Of a DNA stretch of 64,000 bases, positions 42,186 through 58,142 are shown piece after piece; the first letter of the stretch is position 1, and each line of letters starts with the position of its first letter. The stretch lies in contig JACVTC010000003.1 of NCBI GenBank assembly GCA_016946835.1, positions 2,506,001 to 2,570,000 of the forward strand, in the 5' to 3' direction. The notes below the pieces were generated by a model. It did no database searches, was not told where the DNA came from, and was given only the letters and a program-made list of their open reading frames with translations. Made by a program: the position numbers and the translations under genes. This stretch comes from Neocallimastix lanati (nom. inval.). Lineage: Eukaryota > Neocallimastigomycota > Neocallimastigomycetes > Neocallimastigales > Neocallimastigaceae.

Positions 42186-42650
42186 TTGAAATTATTCCTT
42201 AATTTTCTGAAGAAAATGGTGATTACGTATCAAAGAATATTAAGGAAAAAAAAAAAAGTATTTCAACCCGAAGATCAAATTAACAGAATCCAAAATGGGA
42301 AACATCCATATAATTTCAATAAAGAAACAAATTCCAACGAATACTGCCACTATTGTCATAAAAATGGACATACTACTGAAACCTGTTTTTTCAACCCATT
42401 ATATTCACCAAAGAATAACTATTGGGGGGAAAGAAAAATAATAATAATAATAATAATAAATCAAGAAATAAAAAGAAAAAGAAAAGAACAGCTTTATGAA
42501 GGAAAGTTAATAAAAGAAATTTCAAATCTTATAATATTAATTACGAAGAACAAAGCAATTCAGAGTCAGATCCATCATTCGATTTCTGTTTTAATATTAA
42601 CAATTAATATAATAGAAGACAATTATAATAGCAATTCAATCTTTGTGTAA
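42186..42650 (+). pseudogene. Gag C-terminal part with CCHC zinc knuckle (copy C)
   Basis: The frame reads CHYCHKNGHTTETC, an exact C-X2-C-X4-H-X4-C nucleic-acid-binding knuckle of retroelement Gag, flanked by Lys/Asn-rich sequence. Upstream Gag is broken between 41955 and 42186 (a start at 41955 reads MTKSENLANYRNFF). The tail after about 42440 is poly-Ile from an (ATA)n run. Confidence 0.8.
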
Positions 42651-43179
42651 CAAAAAATTTTTTTTTATTATATTTAAAAATAATAAAGAAATTACTACTG
42701 TTTTAGCGATCAAATAATCATATCGATAAAACCAGAAAAATCTATTTTATTAATAATTTTTATTATTTTTTATCAGAGATTCATTTTCCTGAAAGAAAAT
42801 TCATTTTACTGAACTTTCTTCAATTAATAATAATTAATAATAATTACGGATAAATTATAATAATAATTCTTCTGTAAAAACTATAAATAGGTATTAAATT
42901 TCACAATAAAATATTTTTAAATTCTCACTTTTATTAATCAGTTATAAGTAATTTAGAATATTATATTAATAAATAATAATTAATATTTATATTTTTAATA
43001 TATTAATAAAACTCGTTCATTATAAAACATATTTTAAATTACAAAGTGTTACGAACCTATCATGTAAATACCTTTCACTTAATTTAAACAATTTCCCGTT
43101 ACACCAAGGAACATAAAGTTAAATAAAATAAAGGCCGAAATCTTGAAATAATACAAATAATGATCAAGAAGATAACAAC

Positions 43180-43520
43180 AAAGAGTCATGGATCATTGAC
43201 ATTGGAATAGGAATTAACTTATCCAAAAATATAAAAACGCTATGAGATATTGAAGAAGTTTTTAATAAGGGGATTCCATACCCAAATAGATAATTCAATA
43301 GAATTTATAAAAAAAAAAGGGTATATGCCAAGGAATATATAAAAATAATGATTTTTCTATTGGAGAAGTGTTTTATGATCCAAACATATAATATAATTTA
43401 ATTTCCACTCCTTACCTATGTAAAGGTTTTAAATTAGTAATGGAAATGTACAATAATAAAGAAATACTCCAAATATTTAAAAAATAATAAACGAATTACT
43501 ATCATCTATGCAAATGATAA
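43180..43520 (+). pseudogene. copia protease/post-protease remnant (copy C)
   Basis: Reads SWIIDIGIGINLSKNIKTL, the copia aspartic protease start where D-S-G is expected but D-I-G is seen, then DFSIGEVFYDPNI and LISTPYLC-GFKLV, which match the L-x-DVLYVP...NLLS pattern after the active site. Stops interrupt it. Confidence 0.7.
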
Positions 43521-44734
43521 AAAGCTTTTTACTTCAAATTCAAGTCAGGAAACAGCACTTCCAACATCAATTTAGTCAGTCTATTTATCATAATAAACTT
43601 GAAATGAATGAAAATAAACAGAATTAAAATTAATCTTGAAGATAGTACAGATTTGATGGATGAATACAATAATGAAAATATGTTTATAATAATTCAGAAA
43701 ACGAAAAAAAATTAATGAAGATTATGTTAATGAAAATCAAAATCTCAAATAAAACATGATAATAATGAAAATCAAAATTACAAAAATAATCAATTCACCA
43801 AAATTGAAATAAAATAAGACCAAAAATTAGTTGAAAATCAAGAGGAAATACTCAAAATTTTAAATATTGAAGAATGAATAAAATATAAAATTGTCATCAA
43901 ACGAAAGCTATGCCATAATTTAACTTGATAATGACAAAAATAATGAAAATAATATTATTTTTTATAGAATTAACGATAAAAACATAAAATTTTTAAATTT
44001 TAAGAATAAATTAAAAATTTCAAATTTAAACAATTATAAAAATTTATCCATATCAAACCTTAAAAATTATAAAGTTATAAAACAGAAACTTAATCAAAAA
44101 ATAACAAAAAACCACCATAAAAATCTGGTTAATTTCTAAGGATGAAAATTTAAATTTTAAAAATAATGAAATATATAATAAAAATATTAAAATTAAAGAC
44201 CACAGTTCTGAAAATAAATTTGAGGACAACTTTAGTAATCTGGAAACCTTAAATAAAAGAAAATTAAGAAAAACTAAAGAAAAGAATATAAAATTCAATA
44301 TTAAGCGAAATAAAAAAAAAAAAACTAGTGAAAAAAAAAAACTAGTGAAAAAAAAAAATAATAATGAAAAATGACAAAATTGATAAAGAAAAAAAAAATT
44401 GAAAAAAGGAAAAAGAAATATTATCAATCAAATGAAGAAAGAAAAATGAAGGATAGAAAACCTATATTAAATAAATCATATTTTGAGGGGAAAACAGATC
44501 CAGGAGAAAATAGAAGTCGTAAAAGAAATAGAATTAATAATATTAATACAATAATTTCACTTATGAAGAAGCTATAAATTTGGAAAATGCAGACAAATGA
44601 AAAGATGTCATAAACAAACAAATATACCAAATTATAATAAAAATAATGTTATGAAAACTGTGGAAAACACAAATATATTCCAAAAGTCATTAAATCACTC
44701 GATGGCAAAAGTGTTTTTTTTTTTTTTTTTTTTT
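43521..44734 (+). pseudogene. Frame-broken Asn/Lys-rich interior of copy C
   Basis: Expected to hold Gag-pre-integrase and integrase, but no HSD or AERHN-type motif could be found. Reads mainly Asn, Lys and Ile with many stops. A tandem CTAGTGAAAAAAAAA pair lies at 44323-44360. Confidence 0.5.
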
Positions 44735-44875
44735 AACTTTTAAAGATAATGGTATATATAAAGTAAGATTGGTCGTCATAGATTTTCCCCAAATCAAAGG
44801 AGTTGATTACACTAGTACCTATTCTTCTACAATAGAAATGAATAGTTTTAGGCAAACAATTACTATTACATCATC
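44735..44875 (+). pseudogene. copia reverse transcriptase N-terminal remnant (copy C)
   Basis: Reads FKDNGIYKVRLVVIDFPQIK then GVDYTSTYSSTIEMNSFRQ, the well-known copia RT opening (K-x-DG...KARLVA-GF-Q-x-GVDY-x-ETFSPV...R). The frame ends in repeats, and the YVDD active site is absent. Confidence 0.8.
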
Positions 44876-44984
44876 AATAAAAAAAATATAATGAATGCTA
44901 TAAAATAAATTATATAAATACAAACAATTAATAATTCTACCAGTATCCATCATAAAACTAATTTTGATAATAATAATAATAGTA

Positions 44985-45032
44985 ATAATAATGATATTAA
45001 TAATAATGATGATGATGATGATGATGATGATG

Positions 45033-45070
<38 letters not shown>

Positions 45071-45075
45071 TAAAT
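44985..45075. repeat. (ATA)n/(GAT)n tract at the junction of copies C and D
   Basis: AATAATGAT units grade into GATGATGAT and back into ATAATA. It may mark where the two oppositely oriented elements meet. Confidence 0.9.
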
Positions 45076-45244
45076 AAATAGATAATGTATAATATAATAT
45101 AATAATTTTAAAAATAGTAATATAAGTATAATTAATATTATTTAAATGGAAAAAAAATAGAGTTATTAATAATAAAAAAAGGAACATGAACAACCAATAA
45201 TAAGTAATTTAATTTAAATAGGTTTAAACTTTTTTTTTTCCTTA

Positions 45245-45282
<38 letters not shown>

Positions 45283-45399
45283 ATGATTTTTCAAAATTAT
45301 AATTATATACAATTATAAATATTTATTTTATTTATTTTAATTATTAATTTTTTTTTATCATCAGTTTGATGATACCTTAATGGTTAAATGGAATTCTGT

Positions 45400-45990
45400 T
45401 TTTAAACAAAAAAGAAAATAAATTTTGAAATTAATAAAACTTCTTGAGATAATATTAGTAAATATAATTAATAGTTTTTTAATGACATCTTCCCAAAAAT
45501 TTCAACTAAGTTTTCGTTTGGCTTTAACATTACTTTTAGTGCATTCTAAGGTGCAGTTATGTCTTTCAGCTCTTCCATTATTTTGGGTGATTTCTTGGGG
45601 CAATAATTCTACTCTGAATGCCATTTTCTGAACAAAACGATAAAAATTTATTGGAAGTATATTCCTTCCTATTATCAAATTGAATATACAATACGGTTAG
45701 ATTCTTGTTCATTAGAAGCCATTCTGACAAACAGAGTGAAAATATTAGGTGATCTCGAATATTTTTTTTTTTTTATCAAATAAATCCAGATTTTCCTACG
45801 GTAATCATCAAGAAAGATAATTATATAATTATATGTTTATAAATATTTCTTAATAATTTCAGGGGACGTAGTACATCAGAGTGAATTAATTCTAAGGGTC
45901 CTAAAGCAAGAGGGCTAGATTTTCTTAAGTTTCACAAATTCACAATCAATACAATTGGTTTTCTTAACATTATGCCCAAATACCTTTTTA
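45400..45990 (-). pseudogene. copia integrase remnant (copy D)
   Basis: Reads CIDCEFVKLKK (pre-integrase zinc end), then LELIHSDVLRPL with the first catalytic Asp (about 45880), FLDDYRRKIWIY, FDNRKEYTSNKFLSFCSENG with the second Asp (about 45676), and NNGRAERHN with the catalytic Glu (about 45567), then FWEDVI. Asp-Glu spacing is about 35, as in the DD35E family. At least two frame breaks are needed, one just before NNGRAERHN. Confidence 0.82.
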
Positions 45991-46989
45991 TATTATTATT
46001 ATAGAAATGGCATTACCTTAAATATCATATCCTTTCCGAGTAGTCATCTAATTCAAGATTGTGAATAACTTACCCTTTACAATCGGTATTCATTATATAT
46101 ATACAACAATACTACATATGTTTGTATTATTTTGTTGTTTATTTGTATGTCTAAAGACAATATTATTGTCTACGAGTAGGAAGTCAATCGGAAATCCTGC
46201 TTTTTCTTAAAAGAAGCTTTATGAAATAAAAATTTTTTTAAGTTTTTTAACATATAAAAACAACTTCTCTCTTGAAAGACTTATTATTGATGTATCCAAA
46301 TAAAGTTCCTATTTTTAGGTAAGTTTAATTTCTCGTTTTATTTGGTAAAATAAGATTGATTTCTAATAGAATTTGTAATTTTCTTCTAATGCTCTTGAAT
46401 CAATAGTGATTACCAATGATGAGACATCTATATTTTTACAAGTGTAGGTTTCGACCTATTGTTTAATGATTTCAGGATTTTTTTCATTAGTTATAATCCT
46501 ATTAATTATTAGAGGAATTATACTATCAATAATGTTACTGACTCAAGGAATAGACTTGATGACTTTTCCTCTTTCGAGAGTTAATGGATTGTTGGTGAAA
46601 TTCTAAATTATTAGTTTCATAAATAGAGATTACTGGAATATCTTTCTTTTCATGAACTTCATTTTCTGTTTCCATTTCCTCTTTTCCTGTAATACTTTAA
46701 TTGGATTTTTTTTTTTGATTCAATTTCAGATAATGATATATCATCATCATAACACAATTCAATGTCATTTAGTCGATCATCCTTTCAATTTAATTGATTA
46801 AATTGATTAAACTGACAGTTAAATTCTAAATGATTTTTTTATATCATTGCTTATAAAAAACAACATTTGTTATTTGAGGTTGTCTTTTTCGAAATTATTA
46901 TTATTATTGTTTTTATGTTAGCTATTGTTTTATTATATTCTATCCTATGATGTTTAAAGTGATGATATTTATTTTTTATTTTGTTTATT

Positions 46990-47730
46990 ATGATAATTAC
47001 TTAATTTGTCAATTTTATTTTTTCCCAATGTTCCTGGAAAATATATAATATTTCTTTTGTTGTTCCTTGAAAATATATTTCTGACGTTTTCTCATTTGTT
47101 TTTTTTTTTTTTCATATTTTCCAATATTCTATCTGTATCGTCATAAATGCTTCATTTGATTTCTAAAAAGCTTATATATTTTTCAGGCAGTACCTTCTTA
47201 TAGATAAGTTAATTTTTTCCCTGTTATTAAGTTTATTATTCAATCCTCTTAATTTTTTTTTCCTGTAAAATTCTAAAATTTTTTCGATATAATTTATGAC
47301 TTTCTTTTCATTTCGAGCTTTTAAATTTTCTAGTTTTCTATAGAGTTTGGGAATTTCATTCGATTCTTAATTGTTATATTTTTACTTAAGTAGCTTTATC
47401 AATGAAAAAACTGATTTTTTCTCTTCAATTTTGTTTTTTAAAAAGGGTTTAATTTTTATATCCAATGACCTTTTAATGAAGCTGATGACTTTTGAGTTGT
47501 TCATCTTGTGTATCCTTATTTTTTCTTCCTTTTTTCTCAAATAGTCTAGTTTCTTTGTCTGTATACTTAGCGGTAGTTTCTTATATGATTGTTTCAATAT
47601 CCTCTTCTTTAACAAATTCTCCAAATCCGAATTCAGTCCCATCTAATTCAAGGTTGAAGTCTCTGTACCAATCTCTTATGTTGGTCTCTCTCTGGACATA
47701 GTCCATACTGTGAATAATTATTTCTGACAT
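46990..47730 (-). pseudogene. copia-type Gag remnant (copy D)
   Basis: Starts ATG at 47730 (MSEIIIHSMDYVQRET), reads RDWYRDFNLELDGTEFGFGE and stops at about 47583; a second frame (47642-47382) carries YLRKKEEKIRIHKMNNSKV, matching the copy A Gag core, and later LNNKLNNREKI. A simple shift between the frames would make one Gag. Confidence 0.75.
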
Positions 47731-47925
47731 TTTTGTTTTTTTTTCTTTTGTTTATTATTAATTTTTTTTTTTTTTACTTTTATTGTTTGCTGACTTGGTT
47801 AACTTCTTAGTTTTATTTATTTATTTTGTCGATTATTTAATTAATCGACAACCCCATTATAACTAATTTTTAAATTACTCAATATATTTTCCACATTTAA
47901 ATATATCTAAAGACATCAAAGAGTC

Positions 47926-47942
47926 ATTGAGACTCTTAATAT
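47926..47942 (-). other. Primer-binding site of copy D
   Basis: Minus strand TATTAAGAGTCTCAATG: one mismatch at the first base and one near the end compared with GATTAAGAGTCTCATTG. About 195 bases before the Gag start. Confidence 0.55.
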
Positions 47943-48240
47943 AAAAAAAAAAAATAATAGGTAAAATAAATATTTATTTTTTACTAAAATTTTTATTTAT
48001 TTAATTATTTTTTACAAAAATCTTTATTTATTTAAAATGATTATTTTTTTAATATTACATGACTAAATATTTTAAAATAAAATTAACATTTAATGGAATA
48101 TATATATATATTTTATTATATTAAATACATACCTTAAAAATAATTATATAAAAGAGGTTTATAAAAAAAATTTTAAACTAAATTATTTGTATCATAAACT
48201 ATATAAACTATATATTACTATTATGTATCCTATTTAATGC

Positions 48241-48294
48241 ACTATTTAATATTTAAATATATAATAAAAATATATATGACTATTCATACAAAGT

Positions 48295-48325
<31 letters not shown>

Positions 48326-48393
48326 GTACAACACTGAAATTAATACTATACTATATCATTATATTAGATAAAAATTATGTAATTTATTAAACC

Positions 48394-48424
<31 letters not shown>

Positions 48425-49366
48425 AATATAGTGACATGGTAATAATTTCAATTTTTTCTTTTTTATTTTTACCTTTTAAATTACATAAATATTACCTAAT
48501 TTATACTATATATCTATAATTTTATCAAGAAAAAATAAAATTTATAGAATTTAATATCAAAAATATTTCCTTACTATACTCTTTTCTTTAGTAAACATGA
48601 CTGTAATATAATTGATATTAATTTATCTATCTATATATATTTATATGAATAGTATTATTATTTAATTTTCTAATTTATTATTAAATATGATAGAGTTTAT
48701 ATTATATAATATAAATGTGATATACTATATGTTATATAATATATAAATATCATAATTTTTTTTATTTTATTTACTAAATGTAATTTATATATTTTATAAA
48801 AAAAAAAATAACTTTTTTCTTTTTTATCTCATATATTTATATATTATTTATTGTCATTTATATTTAATAAATATTAATAAAAATATTAATATTTTATTTA
48901 TTTATTTTTTTTTTTGTGTACTAAAAAAGAGCTTGAACTTATTTTTTTATAAAGTAAAATCATTATTTACAGTATAAATATTTACAAGGAATACTATAAT
49001 ACTTTTACTAGAATATATTATTTTTGAATATTTTAAGGGGTTAGGTAAAATTAAAATTTTTGGTTAGAATATATAATGTACATTATAAAAATAAATAATA
49101 ATAATTAGATAATAAATAAATAAATAACAAATTTTATGATATTAATAATGATATTATATAATAATAAGTAACCTGAAGGATAAAGGTAAAAAATTACTTT
49201 ATTAAGTTGGCAATAAGGATTATAAGTATAAACTTATAATAACATAAAATATTAAATGGATACTTTTTCTATTTTTTTTTTATTTTTTTAAATTTAAAAT
49301 AAATTTTTAATATACAATTTATATTTTTATATGTAATATAAGAATATAAATAAATAAATTAAAAAA

Positions 49367-49402
<36 letters not shown>

Positions 49403-49720
49403 AAGGTATAACAAAATATTGATACATATGACAAAGGCGTCAAACACTAGTTAACCATGAGATATGTGAACAAATATTTTTTATTTTTATATTTATTTTT
49501 ATTTTTATTTTATTGTTATTTCTCTTTATGGACATAATTATTACGAATATCAACTTTATTTATTTATTCATTTATTAATTACATGAATATTTTTTTTTTT
49601 TCTAAAAAAACACAAAATTTATCAAAAAATAATTATTATTTATCCAATTGAAATTAATGTATATATTTTATTAAATAATAATGAGAAATAAAAGTAATAT
49701 TAAAAATAAAGGGTATAAAT
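48241..49720. other. AT-rich intergenic stretch
   Basis: No gene seen. Poly-T (48300-48325), poly-A (48393-48420, 49371-49400) and short AT repeats. A patch at 49425-49465 is slightly GC-richer but too short to interpret. Confidence 0.75.
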
Positions 49721-49724
49721 AAAC

Positions 49725-50230
49725 TCAGAAAAAGGGTCATATGCAATGAACCTCACCTCCAGATTACAAAATTTATGTTAAAAGGAATTCTTATTCCGGA
49801 TTAGAGTTTGAATTGACAATCCCAAAGAAATTATGGTCTTCTCCTTCAGAGGCATAGGCCCTGCTAGCCTGTCTTATTGTATTTTCAGAGTTGACATTCC
49901 TTGGTCAGTTTAAGTTTATATCGTTGGAATAGCAATCTTTGTTGAGTACTAGACCTATGTATAATTTCTGGAAAGAGAGCCCGCAGATCTCACGGAGAAT
50001 GGTGTTTTAGAATGATCACCAGAAATGATTTGGTTATTAAACAAAACATCCTATTCCTTTTTATAATCTAAATCAATAATGTCTGCATCTCTTCCACCAA
50101 GAAAGAAGTAGATATTCTCAAGAATTACTAATTAATTATATGTATGGTAAAAGTATAATATTCTTTCAAGGCAAATCAATGTCTCAAGTTTTAATATTTT
50201 CAAGACCTGCTTGACTTATTTTTTAATTTT
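49725..50230 (-). pseudogene. GC-richer island with broken coding remnant of unknown family
   Basis: About 500 bases stand out from the AT background. On the minus strand one frame reads FFLGGRDADIIDLDYKKE, a stop, then DVLFNNQIISGDHSKTPFSV and RSAGSLSRNYT, further stops, and then GMSTLKI and DRLAGPMPLKEKTIISLGLS. Other frames show GLENIKT just upstream. This looks like a decayed protein gene rather than a simple repeat, because the residue composition is unlike the AT background. I do not recognise the family. Confidence 0.45.
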
Positions 50231-50609
50231 CAAAATAAAAAAGAAAAAAAAAAATAAATATAAACGTTATTTTTTTATAAAAAGTAATGACCAACAATTA
50301 ATAATACTAATATAAATAATAATAAAAACATATTATTATTATTATTAAAAATATTAAAATTATTATATTTTCATTAAAGTTCGAATATGCCCATAAAAAA
50401 AAAAAAAATAATGAAAATATTTAAAAATTAAAAAATGAAAAATTTATTACTAGTGATGGACTAATGATGGATAACTCATACCCAAATTTAAGCATTAAAT
50501 ATAATTGAAAAAATATTTATTTCTACAATTATATTTATTATAAATTATTATAAATTACTATTTCTACAATTACATTTATTATAATTTATTATATAAATTA
50601 TTATTATTT

Positions 50610-50618
50610 ATTTTTTGC

Positions 50619-50658
<40 letters not shown>

Positions 50659-50870
50659 ATATACTTAAATACATATATATAAATAAATACATAAATACAT
50701 AAATAAAAAGTGAATAAATAAATATATAAACAAGTAAATACCTAAATAAATAAATAAATAATTAATTAATTTATTAAATAAATAAATACATAAATAAATG
50801 AATAAATAAAAATAAATATATAAATATATAAATAAATAAACGTAAATAAATAAACAAATACATTAATAGA
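50610..50870. repeat. (AAAT)n tract with interruptions
   Basis: Mostly AAAT units with ACAT, TATA and CGTA interruptions. Confidence 0.9.
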
Positions 50871-52974
50871 TAAAATAGATACTATTTGATAGAAAATTAT
50901 ATGCTTTAAAAAGTCATTTTGTTTTATCATTACAAAAAAAAAATTCTGTATAATAATGATGTACATAATATGATGTACATTATTTGTATTTCCTTTTTTA
51001 TAAATTTTTAATGCCGTTGTGACCAGGCATCCTTTGATATTTTATTGGAAGGTTCATTAATTATTCATATATGGATAAATATATTTTTATATTAAATATC
51101 GTATGTGTACCAAAAAAGAAAGAAAAAAAAATTAATATGCTTTTATTTTATGGAACATTTTTTTTTTTTTTTATATTTTTATTGTTATTTTAATTTATTA
51201 TTTTATTATTTTATTATAATTTTATTATGATAATTATTCATATTCAATGGAAAAAATTAAATTTGTTATGACATATTAGAATCATTAATATATTTAGATA
51301 TTAATAATAAACCAAATTTTTTTTTTTTTTTATAATTGAAATATTAAAAAATTTTGTATATAATGTTTTTAATATTCTATATTAATTAATTATTTTATAT
51401 TTAATATTTAGTAATTAAATACTTCTTTTTTTTTATTAATAATAATTATATATTATTTATTTATTTATTTATTTATTATTAATAATTGTTATTGATTTTT
51501 ATCATATAAATTATATTAATTATGTTTATTGAATATTAACAATATTCTATTCAATATTAAAATCTTTTTATTTAATGATCATTTTTAAAAATTTATTATA
51601 TATCTATTTAATTATTTATTATATATATATATATATTTAAATTATTAATTATTTATAAAAATATATAAAAAATTTTTTAATGTTAATATATTATAGATAA
51701 ATTTTGACTATAAATGGCATTTACAATTCATTGTTATGTAAAAATGGCGTTAGGTAAAGTTTTTTAATTGTATATTAATAATTAAAAGAAAAAAATATTA
51801 ATAATAATAAACAAAAAGGATTTTGTATTTTTTTAGACTAATAATATAAAATTGATTGTTATATCAATTTAAATCTATAAAACATTATACTTATATTAAA
51901 TAAAAAAAAAAAAAAAAAAGAGATAGTTGAAATTTAAAAATAATTTTCAATTAAATCGTTATATAGGACTTATTAATGTGTTCAATCTTAAATTTTATAA
52001 TGATTAGCTATAAATTACATTGAAGAAGTTAAAAAAAAAAAAAAAAAAAAAAAAAAACAATTTTGAATATAATAAACTTATAAAACTTATTGCTGATGCA
52101 CCCATAAATAAAAATCATATAATGTTGTAGTTATAAACATATATTGAGATTTATTACTTTTATATGTTAATGTAATAAATGTACATTAATTTAATATTTA
52201 ATATATATATTTTTTATTCTTAAATATTACATTTCAAATAATTACTAGTGATCTAAAATTGTATGTATGATATTCTTTATTTAATTAATTTTCAATTATT
52301 TATATTAATGAATAGTAAATGAAAATCATATTGAATAGTTATCATATTTTCTTACTTTAAATAAAAAAAAAAGTATTTTATAATAATCTATTATAATGTT
52401 AATGTTTCTTTATCAATTTTTATTTTTATTTTTTATATAATTTTTTTCATCAATTAAAAAAAATTTTTTTTTATTAAAAACTTCCGTTTGTTTTTAATTT
52501 TTATTTATTAAAAAAAAAAAAAAAAAAAAAAACGGTAAAAAAATATTATTATTTATTAATATTTTTATATATATTATCTATTAAAAGTAAAAAAAAAAAT
52601 TTTTTTTTTAATTACTATTTATATTATAATAATTTACTTTTATTATTATTAAATATTATACATTATGTAATATTTATTAAATAACATTTCAATAATAATA
52701 TTTAATATTTAATATTTATTATTATTTATTATTTATTATTCAATTATTTATTATTGATTAATGATTATTCAATTATTTATGATTTATTATTTATTATTTA
52801 TTATTTAATTATTTATGATTTATTATTCAATTATTAATTATTTATTATTATTTAATTATTTATAATTTATTATTATTTATTATTTAATTATTTATTATTT
52901 ATTATTATTTATTATTTATAATTTATTATTTATTAATAAATAGTCTTTATATTATTTATTATTTATTATTTAAT

Positions 52975-53095
52975 ATTCAATTATTCAATTATTTATTTAT
53001 TATTCAATTATTTATTTATTATTCAATTATTTATTTATTATTCAATTATTTATTTATTATTCAATTATTTATTTATTATTCAATTATTTATCAAT
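52975..53095. repeat. 19-bp minisatellite ATTCAATTATTTATTTATT
   Basis: About six near-perfect copies in tandem, embedded in a longer TTATT/TTATTTA low-complexity tract. Confidence 0.88.
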
Positions 53096-53789
53096 TATTT
53101 AATATTTATTATTAATAGATTCTAAATATGGTAAGTAAAATGTGACATTATAAATAATATATTTTTTGAAGGATTGATTGAATACCGTTATTTTTTTTAA
53201 AAAAATTTGAATAAAATTTAAGATTATAAACAACTTTAAAATTAAATCTTAATTAATCTTAATTAACCGATTAGTTAAATTGAAGTATATAAATATATAT
53301 AAATATATATAAATATATATAAAGTAATATTCTTTTTCCTATTTTTATAAAATGATTAATTTTGTTTACCATTAAAGATAAAGAAAATATAAATTTATAA
53401 AAAATTAAATAGATTAAATGGAAAATAAAAGTTATATCTATTTAATAATATAAAAATTTGAAAATTTTGTTTATTGTATTACAATATAGCTTAAATCCAT
53501 AATAAATAGACTTTTTAAACTTTAAATATTGAACCAATAATTTAAGCGAATATTGCTAAATTTTAAACAGTATAAAACTTTAATAAATTAAATTATTAAC
53601 GAAAAAAGAAAATTAATGAAATATAAAATTAATTAATCCTAATACAAATTAATATTATATAAAAAAACTTTAGTATTATAAATTAATTATAAATTATAAG
53701 AAATATGATATTAATAAAAAATGAAATTAATAAATGTTATCTATAATAAATATTATTATTTATAAAATTTATTGATTTTTTAATAAATA

Positions 53790-54170
53790 AATAAAATAAA
53801 TAATAAATAATAAATAATAAATATAAATAATATAAATAAAAAATAATAAATAATAAATAATATAAATGATAAATATAAATAATATAAATAATAAATAATA
53901 AATAATAAATAATGAATAATATAAATTATGAATAATATAAATAATAAATAATAAATAATAAATAATAAATAATAAATAATAAATAATAAATAATAAATAA
54001 TAAATAATAAATAATAAATAATAAATAATAAATAATAAATAATAAATAATAAATAATAAATAATAAATAATAAATAATAAATAATAAATAATAAATAATA
54101 AATAAAAAATAAATAATAAATAATATAAGTTATAAATAATATAAATAATAAATAATATAAAATAATATGA
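53790..54170. repeat. (AATAAAT)n heptamer array
   Basis: At least 25 consecutive perfect 7-base units at about 53935-54100, with degenerate units on both sides. Confidence 0.92.
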
Positions 54171-54184
54171 AAAATAATGATATT

Positions 54185-54440
54185 ATTAATCTTATCTGTT
54201 AATTATAATCCTTCCAGTATTTATCCTGATGTTAGTACTTGAGGGCTAACACACGAAAGGTTTATTCTGGTCGATACCGTGCATGCCTTCTTAATTTATA
54301 TGGGATATTTTCTTCCTACCCTGGGTTTTCTCTATAAATGAAGTTGGAAGTTCGTTCGCCATGGTAAGTATGATTTATATATTGTTTCGGACTCTACTCA
54401 GACTTTGTGTTAAAGTTATGCGTACTTAAGATATGTAAAT
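54185..54440. other. Second unexplained GC-richer island
   Basis: About 250 bases richer in GC than the flanks, abutting the heptamer array. TTAGTACTTGAGG and TGGTCGATACC weakly resemble pol III boxes A and B. No frame is open for long. It shares no obvious sequence with the islands at 18.9 or 49.8 kb. Confidence 0.4.

Positions 54441-58142
<3,702 letters not shown>

Larger units (their letters stand above)
41689..44875 (+). mobile_element. Degenerate copia-type element (copy C): gag, protease, RT
   Basis: A possible 5' LTR begins TGTTAGACTATT at 41689. A mutated primer site (GATAAAGAGACTCAT, 41841) with GACTCA after it leads to a Gag start near 41955. A CCHC zinc knuckle lies at about 42348-42392, a protease and Gag-pre-integrase-like stretch at 43180-43480, and the beginning of the copia reverse transcriptase at 44735-44870. 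Integrase is not recognisable between them. Many stops and shifts show it is dead. It runs into the oppositely oriented copy D near 45.0-45.4 kb. Confidence 0.75.
45370..48240 (-). mobile_element. Degenerate minus-strand copia element (copy D): LTR, gag, integrase
   Basis: Read on the minus strand: an LTR-like segment (about 48230-47943) with TTTATGATACAAATAATTTA as in copy A, a primer site (47942-47926), Gag (47730 to about 47000), a Gag-pre-integrase segment (about 45990) and an integrase core down to about 45400. RT and the 3' LTR are missing; the element stops at the junction with copy C. Gag and LTR similarity tie it to copy A. Confidence 0.75.
50231..54184. other. 4-kb AT-rich region of simple repeats
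   Basis: No gene seen. (AAAT)n at 50610-50870; poly-A at 51902-51919, 52030-52058 and 52511-52532; TTATT/TTATTTA repeats at 52690-53110 with a 19-base unit at 52975-53090; AAATATATAT triplication at 53290-53325; (AATAAAT)n at 53790-54170. A 66-residue frame over 50766-50966 is a repeat translation. Confidence 0.8.
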
